This document shows positions 26,128 to 39,354 of a stretch of DNA of 64,000 bases, piece after piece. The stretch is from Cycas panzhihuaensis (Eukaryota > Cycadophyta). Below the pieces are notes generated by a model. The model had not been told where the DNA came from, searched no databases, and saw only the letters and a program-made list of their open reading frames with translations. The DNA lies in NCBI GenBank assembly GCA_023213395.1, contig CM041465.1, positions 183,589,741-183,653,740 of the forward strand, given 5' to 3'. A program made the position numbers and the translations under genes. Numbering within the stretch: position 1 is the stretch's first letter; each line of letters begins with the position of its first letter.

Positions 26128-29100
26128 CTAGTGCAATACACCCCCATTAGCTAGTCTATTAACAACTCCATTTCCTTCTCTATACATGTGAGAAATCTTC
26201 ATATCTTTGATGCTCATAAGAACTTTTTGAGTATCTTTAATCATGGTTGCCAATTTCCATTTAGGTACAACCTCCTCCCTAAGTATATTTATTACATTTA
26301 AGGAGTCCCCCTCAATAATAACCCTCTCATGGCCTTCCTCAAGGGCCACCTCGACCACTCTCCTCATAGTTGACATCTTAGTCCTATGGTTTGTTTGGCT
26401 TCCATAATACTCAGTAAAAGCCCACATAATACCACCATCTAGATTTCTACATATGCCACCTCCCCTAACCTCCCTTGGGTTGCCTTTAGTAGCCCCGTTA
26501 AAGTTAATTTTCACCTAGTTTTCTGGGGGGGGGGGGTAGGGGCATATCCTCTTTCTATTTCTGGGTCTAATAATCATCCTTTCTACTCCCCAAATTTTTA
26601 AGAGTATTTCTTTTGAACCCATAATGAAGCTTGCTTCTTTTAGTTGCATGTTAACTAGTTCTAGGATAATACTAGTGCTAGATCTTGATAAATCGATTTC
26701 ATCCATCTTCTTCTCCTAAAACACCCTCGTGTTCATCCCCTTCTATAGGTTCCATACCAACTCATGCAAGGTAATTTGCCATATGTATGTTAGATTCTCA
26801 CTTCTAGAAGGGTTGTCCCAAGCCATGAATTACTCTTTAATGGTTTTCATTGTCACCCATTCCATCTCAAACTTGGCCCAAATAACCTTCCAAATATTTC
26901 TAGAGTAAGAGCAGTGAAGGAGGATATGATCCACTAACTTCTCATTCTCACAACATAAAACACACCTATTAGCTATCACAAAGGCCCTTCTTCGTATATT
27001 ATCCATAATTAGGATCTTGTTCTTTAGGCATAACCACCATAAAATTGCCACTTTGGGAGTCAGACCCATCCTCCAAACTTTATTCAGCAAAAGAGAACTG
27101 AGTGCTCCTTCCTATAGACATAGGAAAAGATACTTGTGCTTCATAGTATAGTACCCAAAAGGGGATAGAGGCTAGACCATATTATCATCCACTTCAAATT
27201 TGGGAATGTAGTATTACACAAGGGATTTTCTAAGCTCCTCCATCGCGTTCCTAAGGGTTAGGTTCCTCAAATAATCTCCATCTCCTTGTCCAACCCTATC
27301 CCTCCCAATAATATTTAACCTTAGAACCATAAATTTTAACACATTCTTCCCTCAAGGGCTTCAGATATCTCCTTTTGGATAATTATATTGGCCTGCACCA
27401 CATGTCTTCCTAGAAATTTATGGAAGCTCCATCACCCAACCTCCATTGCATGCCCATAACTAACCACTATGTGGAGTATTTTATACTTCTTTATATAGGA
27501 GATCCTGAAAGGGTCCCAAGATGCTCCGATAAAAAATTCTGACTATGGAGATATTTTTGGGATAAGATCCTTTTCCAAAGTGCTTCTTTTCCCATGGCCA
27601 GACGCCATCGAAGTTTTTCCACCAGGGCCTTGTTAAATGTTGCCACTCTCCTGAGGTTCAAACCCCCTACCTATTTAGGCTGAAAAACTTTCTCCCAAGT
27701 AACCAAATAAACCCTTTTCTTTCTCCTTTATCCCTAACCAAAGAAATCTCTTCTAAATTGATTATAATATTGTAATAACTTTGGTTAGGATCCTAGAGAT
27801 TGATATCATGTATACTAAAACAATGTGAAATACATCAGATAACAACTGTATCTTACCAAACTAACTTAGTAGGGAGCCTTTCCATCCCACCAATTTCCTC
27901 TGGATCTGATTTATGATAGGGGACCAAGCCTCCTTGTTCATTTTTCCTATAAACAGGGGCATTCCCAAGTAAATTAAAGGAAGCTTCCTGATTGACATCT
28001 TAAGAATCTTGCTGATCTTTTTTTGTGCCTTCTCCTTTATGTTCACAAAGTATACACTATTTTTTTATTATTAACCATCTAGTTGGTGGCTCTCTCAAAA
28101 CATTCGAGTCACCTTTTAATCACTTGAGCCTCTTCTAGGGATGTCATGCCTAGAAGAATGTTGTTATTAATGAATTGATGGTGGACTATATTGCTAATCC
28201 TAGAGGTAGGCTTTATACCTTTTGTTACCCCCTATCTTTTGGCCTCCTTAGTTGCCCTCCCTGAAAGCTTAGCCAAATAATAAATAAATAGGGGGAAAGA
28301 GGATCTCCTTGACAAAGACCCCTTGATTTAGAAAAAAATCTTATCGAAGTATCATTTATCAATATCGAGTATTGGGGATTAGAAATACAAGAGGCCATCT
28401 GTTCTCTCCATTTTTCTCTAAATCCAAATGCCCTAACATAGTCTAGGAGGCACTCCCAAGATACCTTATCATAGGCTTTCGATAGATTGATTTTCACTAT
28501 CATCCCCAATTCTTTCCTCTGATAAGCTGAGTGCATGGTCTCATGGAATACAATAATCCCATCCAAAATCTGTCTCCCTTTCATAAACCTGTCTTAGTTA
28601 GGGGATATAATATTTGGTAATATCCATTTTAATCTATTTGCTAATACTTTTTTCAAGGCTTTATAAACAACATTGCAGAGGCTAATTGGATGATATTCCT
28701 ATATTCTCTTGACTCCTCATTTTTTAGGGATCAGAGCTAAAAAGGTAGCTTTTCATTCCCCCAATATTTCATTATTCTTATGAAATTCCCCCAGTGCTGC
28801 TATGAAATCCTCCTCGATAATATCCTAATAAATCTAGAAGAATCATAGGGGGAAGCCATCTAGGCTTGGCACTTTATCCCTCTTTATACTAAAAACTGCT
28901 CCCTTCACCTCTTTTATGGTGAAGGGGGCTATAAGATCCCTATTATGATCTTTAGTCACCAGCTTGGGTATCCTTTCTAAAAATTCCTTCCTAGCCTCTG
29001 GATTAATATATCTTGGTTCCCTTAGCAGCTCTTAGAAGTGTTCCTTCACAATCTCCTTGATCTTTACCTAATCACTAGTTTCTCTCGCATCCTTACTATA

Positions 29101-30204
29101 CAACTTATTCATTCAGTTACAGGCTCTATGTTTTAGAGTCATCAAGTGGAAAAACTTAGTGTTCCTATCTCCTTCTACCAACTAGAGTGCTCTTGATTTC
29201 TGCTTCTAGAGAATTTTCACCTTGGTTAGAGTCTCATCTAACCTCCTAGATATGTCTCTTTCTTTTAGATCTAGATCCTAGGTTCTACCCTCCTTATCTA
29301 TAAGCTTCTCAATTCCTTTCAAGTCCTCCACTAACTAATCCTTAGTGACAAAGATATTTCCATGTACATTTTCCATTCTTTAAATTTCCTTGTTATCTAC
29401 CTCATCTTTCTAGATAGCCTAAACATCGCGCTACCTTTAATCAGAACCCCCCACCAGTCTATTATCAGATTCCTAAGATCTAAATGTTTAACCTAGATCA
29501 ATTCAAAGCAGAAAGAAATGCCACTGTGATTTTTGATAAACTCGAAGTCAAGCATCAAAGGGGGGTGATCCAAAGCCATCTTTGGTAAGGCCTCCAATCT
29601 AAAATCATCATATCGAATAACCTAATCATGGTTTACCATGATCCTATCCAATCCCACTTGGATACGGTATTCCCCTAATCCCCTATTTGACCATGTGAAT
29701 TTAGCACCCCTTAGTTCAATGTCCACCAGACCTCCTTTTTAGATAAAATCCCATAGATCTATTATACTAGGCGTCCATCCCTTCTGCCCCCTCTTTTCTC
29801 ACCAAACCATGCCAATTTTTATGATATTCTAGTATCTTATCCTATAACTCCTTTCTCCCTTTCGTAGTGGTGGGGGCATAAACATTTGTAGCCAACCATC
29901 TATGATTTGTCCCCCTACTTATAAAATAGATGGACATGAAATAATTTTCCACCACCAAAATCTCTCCCTACTAGAATATAGGGTTCCATAGTGCTATCAA
30001 CCCTTTAGAACCATGGTAAGCCTCCTTTATCTTCATTTTATCTATTCTCCATATTTTGTTTTTTATGGTTGATTTATTATCTTGCTCTAGCTTAGTTTCC
30101 TAGAGTAGAATGATTTTTGGCTTTAATCTCACATGCATATCCTTAACTATCCTTTATTTTGAGGGGGAATTTAAACCCCTCACATTCCAAGAGACAACCC
30201 TCAT
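26128..30204 (-). pseudogene. LINE-2 ORF2: endonuclease, RT, zinc-binding, RNase H
   Basis: ATG at 30,204 opens MRVVSWNVRGLNSPSK, the endonuclease start; the next conserved words carry Gln-to-stop changes (SKQRI, LQETKL). RT (about 28,950-27,850) has a PNQD-F-KGRQILDG block with Gln as TAA, KAYDKVSWECL and GLCQGDPLSPYLF. The catalytic FVDD equivalent at 28,163-28,174 reads FINN, so both aspartates are Asn. The zinc-binding domain (27,090-26,830) is intact in its ligands: CVLCCENEKLVDHILLHC. RNase H (26,514-26,128) reads INFNGATKGNP and VIEGDS, then VVNRLAN, so two of its Asp are also Asn. The stop is at about 26,128. Confidence 0.9.
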
Positions 30205-30239
30205 CTCTTGCTTCTTAGCTTTGGGCCTTCCATCCCACT

Positions 30240-31370
30240 TTAATTTAAGGTGCATTGGCTTCTCTAATAAACTTAGGATGTCATCTCCCTTTCCCTAAAC
30301 ATCTTTAGGGTAAGTCTCCTTGCCCTCCTTTCAATGCTTAGGTGTAGGCCTCTTGGCCCCCAAATACTCTTTTGTTCCTCCTGGGGGTCTATCTCCTTCT
30401 CTCCCTCTATCGCTTCCTCTCACATCTGGGGTGCCTGATCCTTTGTAGGCTTATGCCCTAAAACTAAAGGTCCTACAAGGATTTCACCCCTTTTTGGCCA
30501 TCCTTTTCGCGCCTCCTTTTCTCCTTGGGAGGGTTCTTGGATAACTCTAGTTTCTTAGCTCTAATCACCTACCTCATCTAAGGTGTTCTTAACATCTAAG
30601 TTCAATCCTCTTGCCTCCTAGAGATTTGCTTTCCCTTCCATCTCTCCAGGGATTTTCCCGAGTAAATCTTTTAATTTCTTTGGCCCAGAGTCCTCTCCTA
30701 TATCTTTTTTTGGCTCACCTAGATAATTATGAGGTAAATGTCTAGATCTTTTATATTTTATGTATTATATATTTTTTAATTCATACACTAGGTTTTGGTC
30801 TTTATTCTAACCCTCCATCTCTATCTTGACTCAGTTTAGGAGTGATTTATCGATTCTTATCATGACATAAAACCTGGCATTAATCAGTCTACTATGATTC
30901 TTAGTAATAGAATCTATGGCCAGTAGGGGTCCTATGGCTTTCGTCACCCCTTTGATAACCTCAAAATCCCGCACTTGTAGGGGAAGCCCTAACATCTACT
31001 CCCATATAGATATCTGCTTTATAGCTAGTATTGTAGTGTCAAAATCTGGCTTCTATTTCTCTAAAAAAGGGCTTTTCTCCCTAGAATCCATAGAGCCCTA
31101 AAAAAGATACTGACCATATATTCTTGGGTTAAAATTTTGATTATAACACACTTGTGAGATAAAGCCATAACTTCCACTGGGTTCCTCAGTTTCCGTCTAT
31201 TAATTGTCCATTTTCTTATGATGTCAAGACTAGGTCTTGGGCTAGAGAATCTAGTGACCAAACTATTCTCCCCATATTTTTCATTTCTCTTTGTTAACTT
31301 CTTGGGGATAGATATTTTAATCAAGTAATCTTGCACTATAGGGTTTATTTATACAGGTTCCATTTCATCC
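30240..31370 (-). pseudogene. LINE-2 ORF1: DUF4283-like protein
   Basis: The minus strand from about 31,340 reads NSLVTRFSSPRPSLDIIRKW, VEVMALSHKCVIIKI and IFFRALWILGRKALF, then after a frameshift at about 31,060 PDFDTTILAIKQISIW, PLLAIDSITKNHSRLINARF and RIDKSLL. This is the plant L1 ORF1 (DUF4283) pattern, followed by a charged tail. The zinc knuckle expected near 30,720-30,770 is no longer readable. It would bind LINE RNA in the ribonucleoprotein; it is inactive here. Confidence 0.82.
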
Positions 31371-31925
31371 TTCTTTAGTGCTTCCAAATATGATTTCCCA
31401 GTGAGGAGGTTTTGAGTTTGGTTGGAAGGGATCTTGTCCCCCATATTCTCTATCATATAAAGGTAAAACAAATCTAGCTACTATGCAATCAATCTACCTT
31501 CTTAGATATAAAGAAAAACTAATCTAAAAGAAAGCTAGGTTCCTCACCCGATAAGCTGGAAATATCTGGTCTTCTCCTCCCAAGCTAAACCACTCTCTAT
31601 TATCTCTCCTTCTGAGATCACATGAAAGGATTTTGGGTGCTCTACCACTAACTTGTTTGTTTGTACCCCTCCCTTGGATCAAAGACCATCCCTGGTTATT
31701 CCATTTATTGAACCCTGGCTATTCATCTATGCCTATCTGAAACTCTATAGAGAGCTTAGTCATCCCATAGATCTAACCTCCATTAGTGTCCCCATGTTGC
31801 TGTGGTTCGTCTGTCCCAAGTTTCACCAAATCTCAACTCCTTGGCTGTCGCTTGCTAGTTGTATCTCCCCTGCCATCTCTATCTATCTTAACCCTAACAT
31901 GAATACACTCGCTCTGTCTCATTTC

Positions 31926-31942
31926 TCTTGTAAATATATCTT
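31926..31942. repeat. Target-site duplication of LINE-2 (5' side)
   Basis: Exact 17-bp partner of 25,855-25,871. Confidence 0.93.
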
Positions 31943-32760
31943 GCTTCTAACATTTTATCAAAATTTGATTTCATCTTCTCTTTATCTTTTAGACTCATTT
32001 GATAAGGTCTTTATTTAATTAATTTTGCTCCTTTAATTAAATCAATATGGTACATCTCTATTCTTGATAGGATGCCCTTAAGGTCCTTATACGACTATGA
32101 GAAGACATCTTTATCTTCTTTAAATAATATCTGAGCTTAAAAAATCATATGTTCATCCTAATAATTGCCAATTATTATGTTTTATGGGCTATCTTTGTCC
32201 TTGATAATTAACTTTTTTATTTTTAGCTTCTTAACTTAGACTTATTTTTCTTAATTTAATTTATAGTTTAGTATATTTTTAATGCTCTGAACCTTATAAT
32301 TTAACTTGGACTTATTTTCTTCCTCTCATTCCTTATCCTCCTCTACCTCATATTTTTAATTTATTATTGTTATTGATAATATATTGCAATGATAATTCTA
32401 TACTTCTATACTAAGCTCTTTAATATGCCCTAGAATTTTACTAATGGTTATTTTTATGGATTTGTAAGAAAATATTTTTAGAAATATATTTTCTCACTCA
32501 TTCCATGAGGCTTCCCTAATGTGTTATTATCCATGTAATCAACTTCTCCTAATAAATAACTCCAATTTTACCTAAGTATACTTTGAGCTTTCCAAATAGT
32601 TTTACATTTCTTGAGATGGTTTTATAGGTAGATGCACACCAAGTATGTGTATATATCTCCTGGGTTTTAGGAATTAAAACATAATTAGAAAGTATGTAGT
32701 ACTTATGACTAATTCTAAATATATGTTAGTGGCCTATATGCTACCATCAGGTTGGCCCTT
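31943..32760 (-). pseudogene. Gypsy-2 protease/RT N-terminal fragment (right of LINE-2)
   Basis: The minus strand contains EDKDVFS, SYKDLKGI, HIDLIKGAKLIK, RPYQM and KMLEARYIYK, the characteristic approach to a plant gypsy RT (DVFAWSYKDLKG, HxI-L-x-GAKPIRQRPYRM, KMLEAGFI). It ends exactly at the LINE-2 junction, and the next RT residues are at 25,865. Gln and Trp positions are stops. Upstream of about 32,300 only loose, possibly protease-related sequence remains. Confidence 0.75.
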
Positions 32761-32769
32761 GAAAGGTCA

Positions 32770-33170
32770 TTATGAAATCAACTTCCTAACAAATATAATT
32801 TCAATCTTGATACTCCATCTAATACTCCATGTATTGATGTGGAATCAGGGGATAAAGGGAATAAAATAAGAATGCAGAATGAGTTAACCATCAACCTGTA
32901 AGAGTGGTGGTGTTGATGAACACTAGGATCTTTGGATCCCATGAATAAATAAGAGAGACTTGAGTGGGATGTGGCATACCACTCAAAGTCTATCATCGAC
33001 TAGCATTGACAAATGTCAGATAAGCTATCACCAAGATCTGACAAGGTGTGGTTAAGTGTGACTAAGATCTAATATAGTGTTGCCATGATATCTCTGCCAA
33101 TCTTAGGTTATCACCCCAATGTAAATAATCAATCTAAGGTGAATACAAACCCCAATATGGGTATTATTCT
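32770..33170 (-). other. Non-coding flank of the copia element, possible 3' LTR
   Basis: Follows the copia RNase H end. A purine-rich gggagagaaat lies on the element strand at about 33,180 and could be the polypurine tract. I found no partner copy to the right of gag, so an LTR call rests on position only. Confidence 0.3.
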
Positions 33171-36100
33171 AATATTTCTCTCCCATAATGCCTATTTGGG
33201 GAGACTCAAAGTTTATCTCTAAAATTGATAAACTTTATCTTTCCAAGTACCTTTGTGAATATATTTGTCACCTGTTCTTTTATGCTACAATAAACTAATT
33301 TCAATTTGCCTTATTGTACCAATTCTTTGATGAAGTGATACTGCGTTTCAATGTGCTTTATCTTACCATAAAACACTAGATTCCTAGTTATCTAAATTAT
33401 GCTTTAATTATCACAAAGTAATTGAGTAAGAGCCACCTATTCCTCCTATAAATCTTAAAGTAACCTTCTAAGCCAAACTATTTCAAATGCTTCTACCACG
33501 ATTACTTTATATTTTACTTCTGTAGTATATAGAGATACTGTGGCCTATTTCTTTAAACTCCATGCAATTACAACTAAATCAAAACTCAATTTATAACCAG
33601 AGGTGGATTTTCTATCATCTACATAACTTGCCTAATATGAGTTTGTATAGCTAACTAATCTATAGTCCTCTAATAACATGTAATGTAATCTATATCTAAC
33701 TATACCCTTTAGATACTTGAGATTTCTTTTGGCTACTTGCAAATATTTTACCTTTAGCTTATGTATGAATCTAGAAACCACAATACCTGCATACATGATA
33801 TTTAGTCAAGTTGAAGTCAAGTAAATTAGACTCCCAATCAATTACTTATAGAGTGTAGGATCAATTGATTCTAATTCCTCAAACTTAGACAATTTCAACC
33901 CAACTTCTATTGGAGTTATAAATGGCTTATAACTACTCATGTTAAACTTGTATAATAGGTCTAATGTATATTTTCTTTGGGAGATAAATATTCCCCTTTC
34001 ATCTTGCTAAACTTCTATACCTAAGAAGTAATGTATTAGTCCCAAGTCTATCATCTTAAATTCCTTGCACATATCTTTCTTGAATCTTTGGGACAATTAA
34101 TCACTATTCCTAGTGTATACTAGGTCATCAACATATAAGCCTATAATAAGTATAGAGCTTCCTTCTAATTTGATATATAAATTGGGATTAGATTGACTTC
34201 CTTGGAATCCTTTATCCTTAAAATATTTGTCAATCCTAGAGTACCACGCTCTAGGTACTTGCTTAAGTCCATATAAGGCCTTTTTAAGTTTATAGATCTT
34301 GTTTTCTTCTCTTTTTACTTTAAACCTTTTGGGTTTTTGGACATATATTTCTTCATCCATATGCCTATTTAAGAAGGTACTTTTTACATCCATTTGATGT
34401 ATTATTTAACTTTGCTATGTAGTTAAGGCCATAATCAATTTGACTATTTCTAGCCTTACAACTAGTGTAAATGTCTCATTATAATATATGCCCTTAACTT
34501 GAGCATAGTTCTTAGCAATTAACCTTACCTTATACTTGTCAATAGACCCAACTGATTTATACTTGGTCTTATAGACCCATTTAGTTCCAATGGCATTTTT
34601 TGCTAGGTGGCAAATCCACTAACTCCTATGTATCATTTTTCACTAAGGTATTGTACTCTATCTTTATTGTTTTCTTCCATTCATCTTAAGTGTTTACCTC
34701 TTCAAAGTTATGAGGTTCATTAGACTCTATAACTTGAGTCATCAATGCAAAATTCACCCTTTAAGACCTTGTAGTTATTCTTTTAAAGTTTGTGTCCAAA
34801 ATATTTGAAGGGTTATGTGCCCTTTGTACTCACTTAAGAACCCTTTGATTTGAAGTAGAGGATCCTACTTCATTTTTATTAGGTACATTTGTACCCTTAG
34901 TATTTAATTCCACCTCAACCATGATATTTTTTTCTTTATATTTTTTAATCACTTCTTCCTAATAAAATTTATCTTCTTTAAAGATGACACCGTTGCTTAT
35001 AATCATCTTTTTACATTTTGGATTATAAAGTTTATAGGATCTTAAAGAATCACAATATCCTATAAAGACACATTTAATGCTTTTATCATCTAACTTTATT
35101 CTCCTTTGATATGAGACATGCACATAAGCTATACACTAAAAAATTCTTAAGTGTTTAATATTTGGCTTCTAACTTATCCAAGCTTCTTTTGGTATAACCC
35201 ATCTAACTACTTTAGTGGTACACTTGTTCATTACATAGACAACTATATGTATAACTTTTGTCCAATATTCACTTCCTAGATGCTTGTCTTTAAGTATACT
35301 CCTTCACATTTTAACAATTTTTCTATTCTTCCTTTCAACAACCCTATTTTTCTATAGGGTGTAAGGATTTGTGAGTTGTTTTTTTATGCCACAATACCTA
35401 TAATAAGCTTGGAATTCATTTGAAATGAACTCTCCTTCATTATCTAATCTTAGGGTTAAAATTCTAAGTCCACTTTATCTTTCCACTAAAGTTTTAAATT
35501 CCATGAAACATTGTAGAGCATCTAACTTGAATTTGATAAAGTAGACACATGTCATCCTTATGAAGTTATTAAAAAATATCATAAAAAACATAACACCTTT
35601 AAGTGAGAGTACATCTATTAGACCACATAAATCTATGTATATCAATTGAAGGGGCCTATTGGCCCTATAACTTTCATTAGAAAATCCTTCCCTTTGTTGT
35701 TTTCCAAATATACATCCTTCATATAGGTCCTTACTATGTTCAATAGTAGGTAGTCCAATTACCATATCCATTCTCTTCATTAAGTCCAAACTATTGTAAT
35801 TTATATAGTCAAATCTTTTATACTATATTTCATTATTCACATTTATTGATGTCTTTAAGGCATAATAGATAGTTGGGGGGTTATGACTAGTTTAAATAAC
35901 CTATCACTAATTAGTTGTCCTTTGGCCATAATTACTTTGTTCTTTGGTTTATCTTTAATAGTGCATTTTTTATTATTAAAGATTACTTTGTATTTTTGTT
36001 CCATCATCTAACCTATTGAAAGTAATTTCTTCTTAAAAGCTAAAACATATAGCACATCATTTATACACCTTGTTTCTCCAAAATTAGTTTATATGAAGAC

Positions 36101-37260
36101 ATTCCTTTTTCTAATAGTTGCTTGAGTGGTATATCCCCAAATATAATCTTACTTTTCTTGGAGTTATCCAATTCCTTAAACTACTCTTCCTTATGAGTCA
36201 TATGTGTGGAATACCTTGAATCTATATCTCATATTCTTCCTTATTGTCCATTAAACTTGAAATAAATAATCTATTATTATATCTTTCCTCAACAACTATG
36301 TTAGCAGTTCCCCTTTGTGAATTTTATTTTTTTGTAAAGCAATTTTTTTCTAAGTGACAATTTCTATAGCAATAGGAATATTACATTGTTCCTTTATCTA
36401 TTAGACTTATACCTCTTTGTTTTTGGTTTATCTCCCTAGGGCTTTGATCTCTTCCTCTTCCTTGAGATATATAATTTTGGCCTTGACTTTGGCCTTGAAA
36501 ATACCTTTGATAGAATTGACTTGGGCCTTATCCTTGATAGTTACCTTGACCTTGTGCTTAATAGCCTTGACCTTGATGATATCCTTGTGTTTGATAGCCT
36601 TATCTTTGAAATTAATTTCTAGATTAACCTCTACCCCTAGAACTTTGTCCTTAGTAAGTAGGTCAAATTTTGCCTCCCTCCTTTATTTTTTTCTATATCT
36701 AATAGCATGACACTTAACTGATCTATCTTAAGGAAGCTAAGGTCCTTAGAGATCTCAATGCTAGTAGTCACCATCTCAAATCATTTGGTATTACTTACAC
36801 ACCTTAAGATATTCTCAACTACTCTTTGTTCACTGATTACCTCTTCTAAGGCCCTCATTTGGTTGACTAGGCCTTGGATCTTTATAATGGAGTCATTAAA
36901 TTCTTCATTAGTGTTCATCCTTAAGTTCTCAAATTTGCTTCTTAAAGTTTGGAGGTTTGATTATATTATTCCTTCATATGTAGTCTTGAGTACGTCCTAT
37001 GTTCCATTTAATGTTACTACTTTGTTGAACCTTGGGAATATATAATCCTCTAGTGCATAAAAGATGAATGAAAGTGCTTCATTGTCTCTCTTTTCGTTCT
37101 CCTTAAAGCTTTTCTTTTCGTCCTCTGTGGCATTGTTTGTGAGTGCTCCATAACCTATTTCAATAAGCTCCCACATACTTTTGGAAATAAAAATTGGTTT
37201 TATATGTCTACTCCTTATGTTCTACTATGGGTGGCTATGTGGCTTATGTGATTTCTTTTT
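33170..37260 (-). pseudogene. Ty1/copia gag-pol, 5'-truncated and decayed
   Basis: Gag reads from about 37,195 as MWELIEIGYG, ENEKRDNEALSFI, then a leucine-rich capsid region, a Gly/Gln-rich tail (about 36,650-36,440) in which many Gln are stops, and a worn CCHC knuckle near 36,360. Integrase (35,789-35,475) shows GCIFGKQ-REGF, RPLQLIYIDLCG and TCVYF. RT (34,393-34,097) shows MDVKSTFLN, EEIYVQKPKRF, LKKALYGLKQVPRAWY and an intact YVDD box. RNase H ends near 33,180 with NIFTKVLGK-KF-FRDKL. Integrase before RT is the copia order. Usual gag sequence ahead of MWEL is missing, so the 5' end was lost or recombined. Confidence 0.85.
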
Positions 37261-37279
37261 CTTGGTGCACTCCACTTCT

Positions 37280-37990
37280 CTTGTATACATTCTTTATTTT
37301 TGGTTGTAGTAAAGTAATTTATTTCCTTTTGCCTCCTTAACCACTTCTTCTAAAGCCTACTTTGCTACTACAAAGTGAATAATCTTTACTTTCATATTTG
37401 GATAATCTATTTTTCACTGCTCCTATTTTGCTTACAAGCCACTTCTTATATTGAAAAGGTAATAGTTTAGTGTATGATTGCATTGCTAGCATTTAGCACA
37501 TAGATGATTATTATTGTCTCTAACCTTCTCATCGGACAATCATATCTCCACTTTCTAAATTCTAAATAGAATAAATCCTTACCCACTAGGGCTTTTTTTT
37601 TAGGCATTTTTGTAGTTGTTTTTGTATTATACATGTGTTATGAGTCATTTCCTCTCCCATAAGCTCTTCCTTGACTATTTTTTCCATTTAGAGTTATGCT
37701 AATAATCTTTATGTGTATTTGTGTTACATATGTGTCACTAATTTGATGACTCCTTTATATTCTTTGGATTATGGTAGCATTCCTTTGTTGTATGTGTATT
37801 TGTTTTACAAATGTAACAACATTTAAAGTCTTTTGTTGTCTTATTTTTTGGGTTTAAATAATATTCTTTCATGTTGTGTGTCTCTTCTTGATAAATGTGG
37901 CACCACTTAGGTTCAATACTAGTGTAAAAACATATTATTATTGGGCTTATCTTCCATAGGGTCTTTCTTCTTAATTTTTAATTTTAGACT
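37280..37990 (-). pseudogene. Gag-like remnant with several CCHC zinc knuckles
   Basis: The minus strand holds an intact knuckle CYICKTNTHTTKEC (37,823-37,770), preceded by CHIYQEETHNMKEY (two Cys now Tyr, about 37,905-37,862), followed by a partial HICNTNTHKDY (about 37,720) and CAKCQQCNHTLNYY with one stop at Gln (about 37,470). Spacing C-x2-C-x4-H-x4-C holds in each readable copy. The words NPKN after each knuckle suggest duplicated units. I assign it to gypsy-2 gag because it lies beyond the copia on the side where gypsy-2 gag should be; a separate element is possible. Confidence 0.55.
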
Positions 37991-37999
37991 TCTTCTTAA

Positions 38000-39350
38000 T
38001 ATTTCTTATATATAAGTGTAGAGTATAATCCCACTACTCTACTTACATTAATAATTTAGTAGCTCATTAATCTTATTTTATTTTTTTGGAGCAATTTGGA
38101 TTATTTTTTAAATTTATGAATATATAATTTACATATATTGTATAAGTTTGAGTGCTTGATTTCTAAAACATCTCCATATACATATCACACACACATAGGC
38201 TCTTAGCACAAAATATCATAATTATGAAACATAAAATGTATTAAAATATATCCCACACTTAATAGGGCATTGAAAGCTCCTATTTTACAATAAGATATGT
38301 ATTTTTATTATAACATTAAGGAAAATTCAAAGAAATGGAATATGTAATTATGTATATATAATAGATATATGTGGGGTGTTACAGTTGTATACGAGATTGG
38401 GCGTAACTTTGTTGTAATGACAAAAGATAATGGATAATAGAATCCACCCTTACTTTGCAGAGGGTTGTCTTATATTAGCACTTAATACATTATGTGGATA
38501 TTCTAAAATTGGGCAAAAGTTATGATATGCATTTCCCCTGAGGTTCAATAAATGACCTCAAGGGAACATGCCTCTCTTTAGAGTATGTGATTACATAAAA
38601 TTATGTATGAGTCAATGTGAAAATTTGAGCATTAATAAAGAGATTGGTGCCATTTGTATACTAGTACATTAAGGATTTAGAATGGAACTTGTAGAACCAC
38701 TATTAAACCTCGCGGTGTTAATTTAGAATTAAAATTTTTTTTATGACCCATGATTTTGTTTAGATTGTAATTTCCAAATGGAATAATTAAATAATTATAT
38801 TGATATATTTGACTAATCAAACATTTTACAATTAGAAAACTTAATCAATCATTAGAACTTCAATTTTCTATTGATTCAAAATAACTTGATCCATTGAAAC
38901 AATGACCATAAGCAATTATGTAAAAGGAAAATAATAAATGGAATATAAGAGAAAAAATAGAAAGACCTAATGGAATAATTTGAAGATGTTGTTAATAAGT
39001 GTAATCTTTTATGTATCCAAGAATATGAGGGTCAATTAAATACTATAAACTATAAAAGAACTTGGTAAAAGCCAAGAAATAAAAGGTTGCCATAGCACAA
39101 CTATAGCATGTGGTAGCGGGGATTCAACAGACAAGGAAAAGAGCAAATAATTCCCCTAGAATCTATAGAGCTAGTTTATAAGAATTGCAAAATAGTTAAC
39201 CACCTAGAACATTATATGGATGATAATAATAGGTTTACTTTAAGGGATTATAAATACTCTTAAGTAAATATTAATAATAACTAAAATGCTTATATGAGAC
39301 TATTGGAATGATAAAATAGTACTATGATCCCAAGTGTCAGTTAAAGTATA
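38000..39350. other. AT-rich DNA, nothing firmly recognisable
   Basis: No frame with a known motif. It lies between the gag-like remnant (minus) and the gypsy-3 RT (plus), so it probably holds untranslated or protease/gag residue of one or both. No LTR pair was found. Confidence 0.4.
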
Positions 39351-39354
39351 AAAG

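Larger units (their letters stand above)
25872..31925 (-). mobile_element. LINE-2, a complete-length L1-type non-LTR retrotransposon
   Basis: A 6.05 kb minus-strand element flanked by a 17-bp perfect target duplication and ending in poly(A) at 25,872-25,882. It has about 550 bp of leader, ORF1, and ORF2 with endonuclease, RT, zinc-binding and RNase H domains. It is related to LINE-1 in domain order and sequence but is clearly a different copy. It is dead: the RT catalytic pair is lost and many stops are present. It split the gypsy-2 RT, and the gypsy frame reads through once the LINE is mentally removed. Confidence 0.93.

Noticed and set aside
36417-37045. Leu/Ser-rich plus-strand frames
   Set aside because: Shadows of copia gag on the minus strand; the Gly/Gln-rich tail yields Leu/Ser-like repeats when read in reverse.
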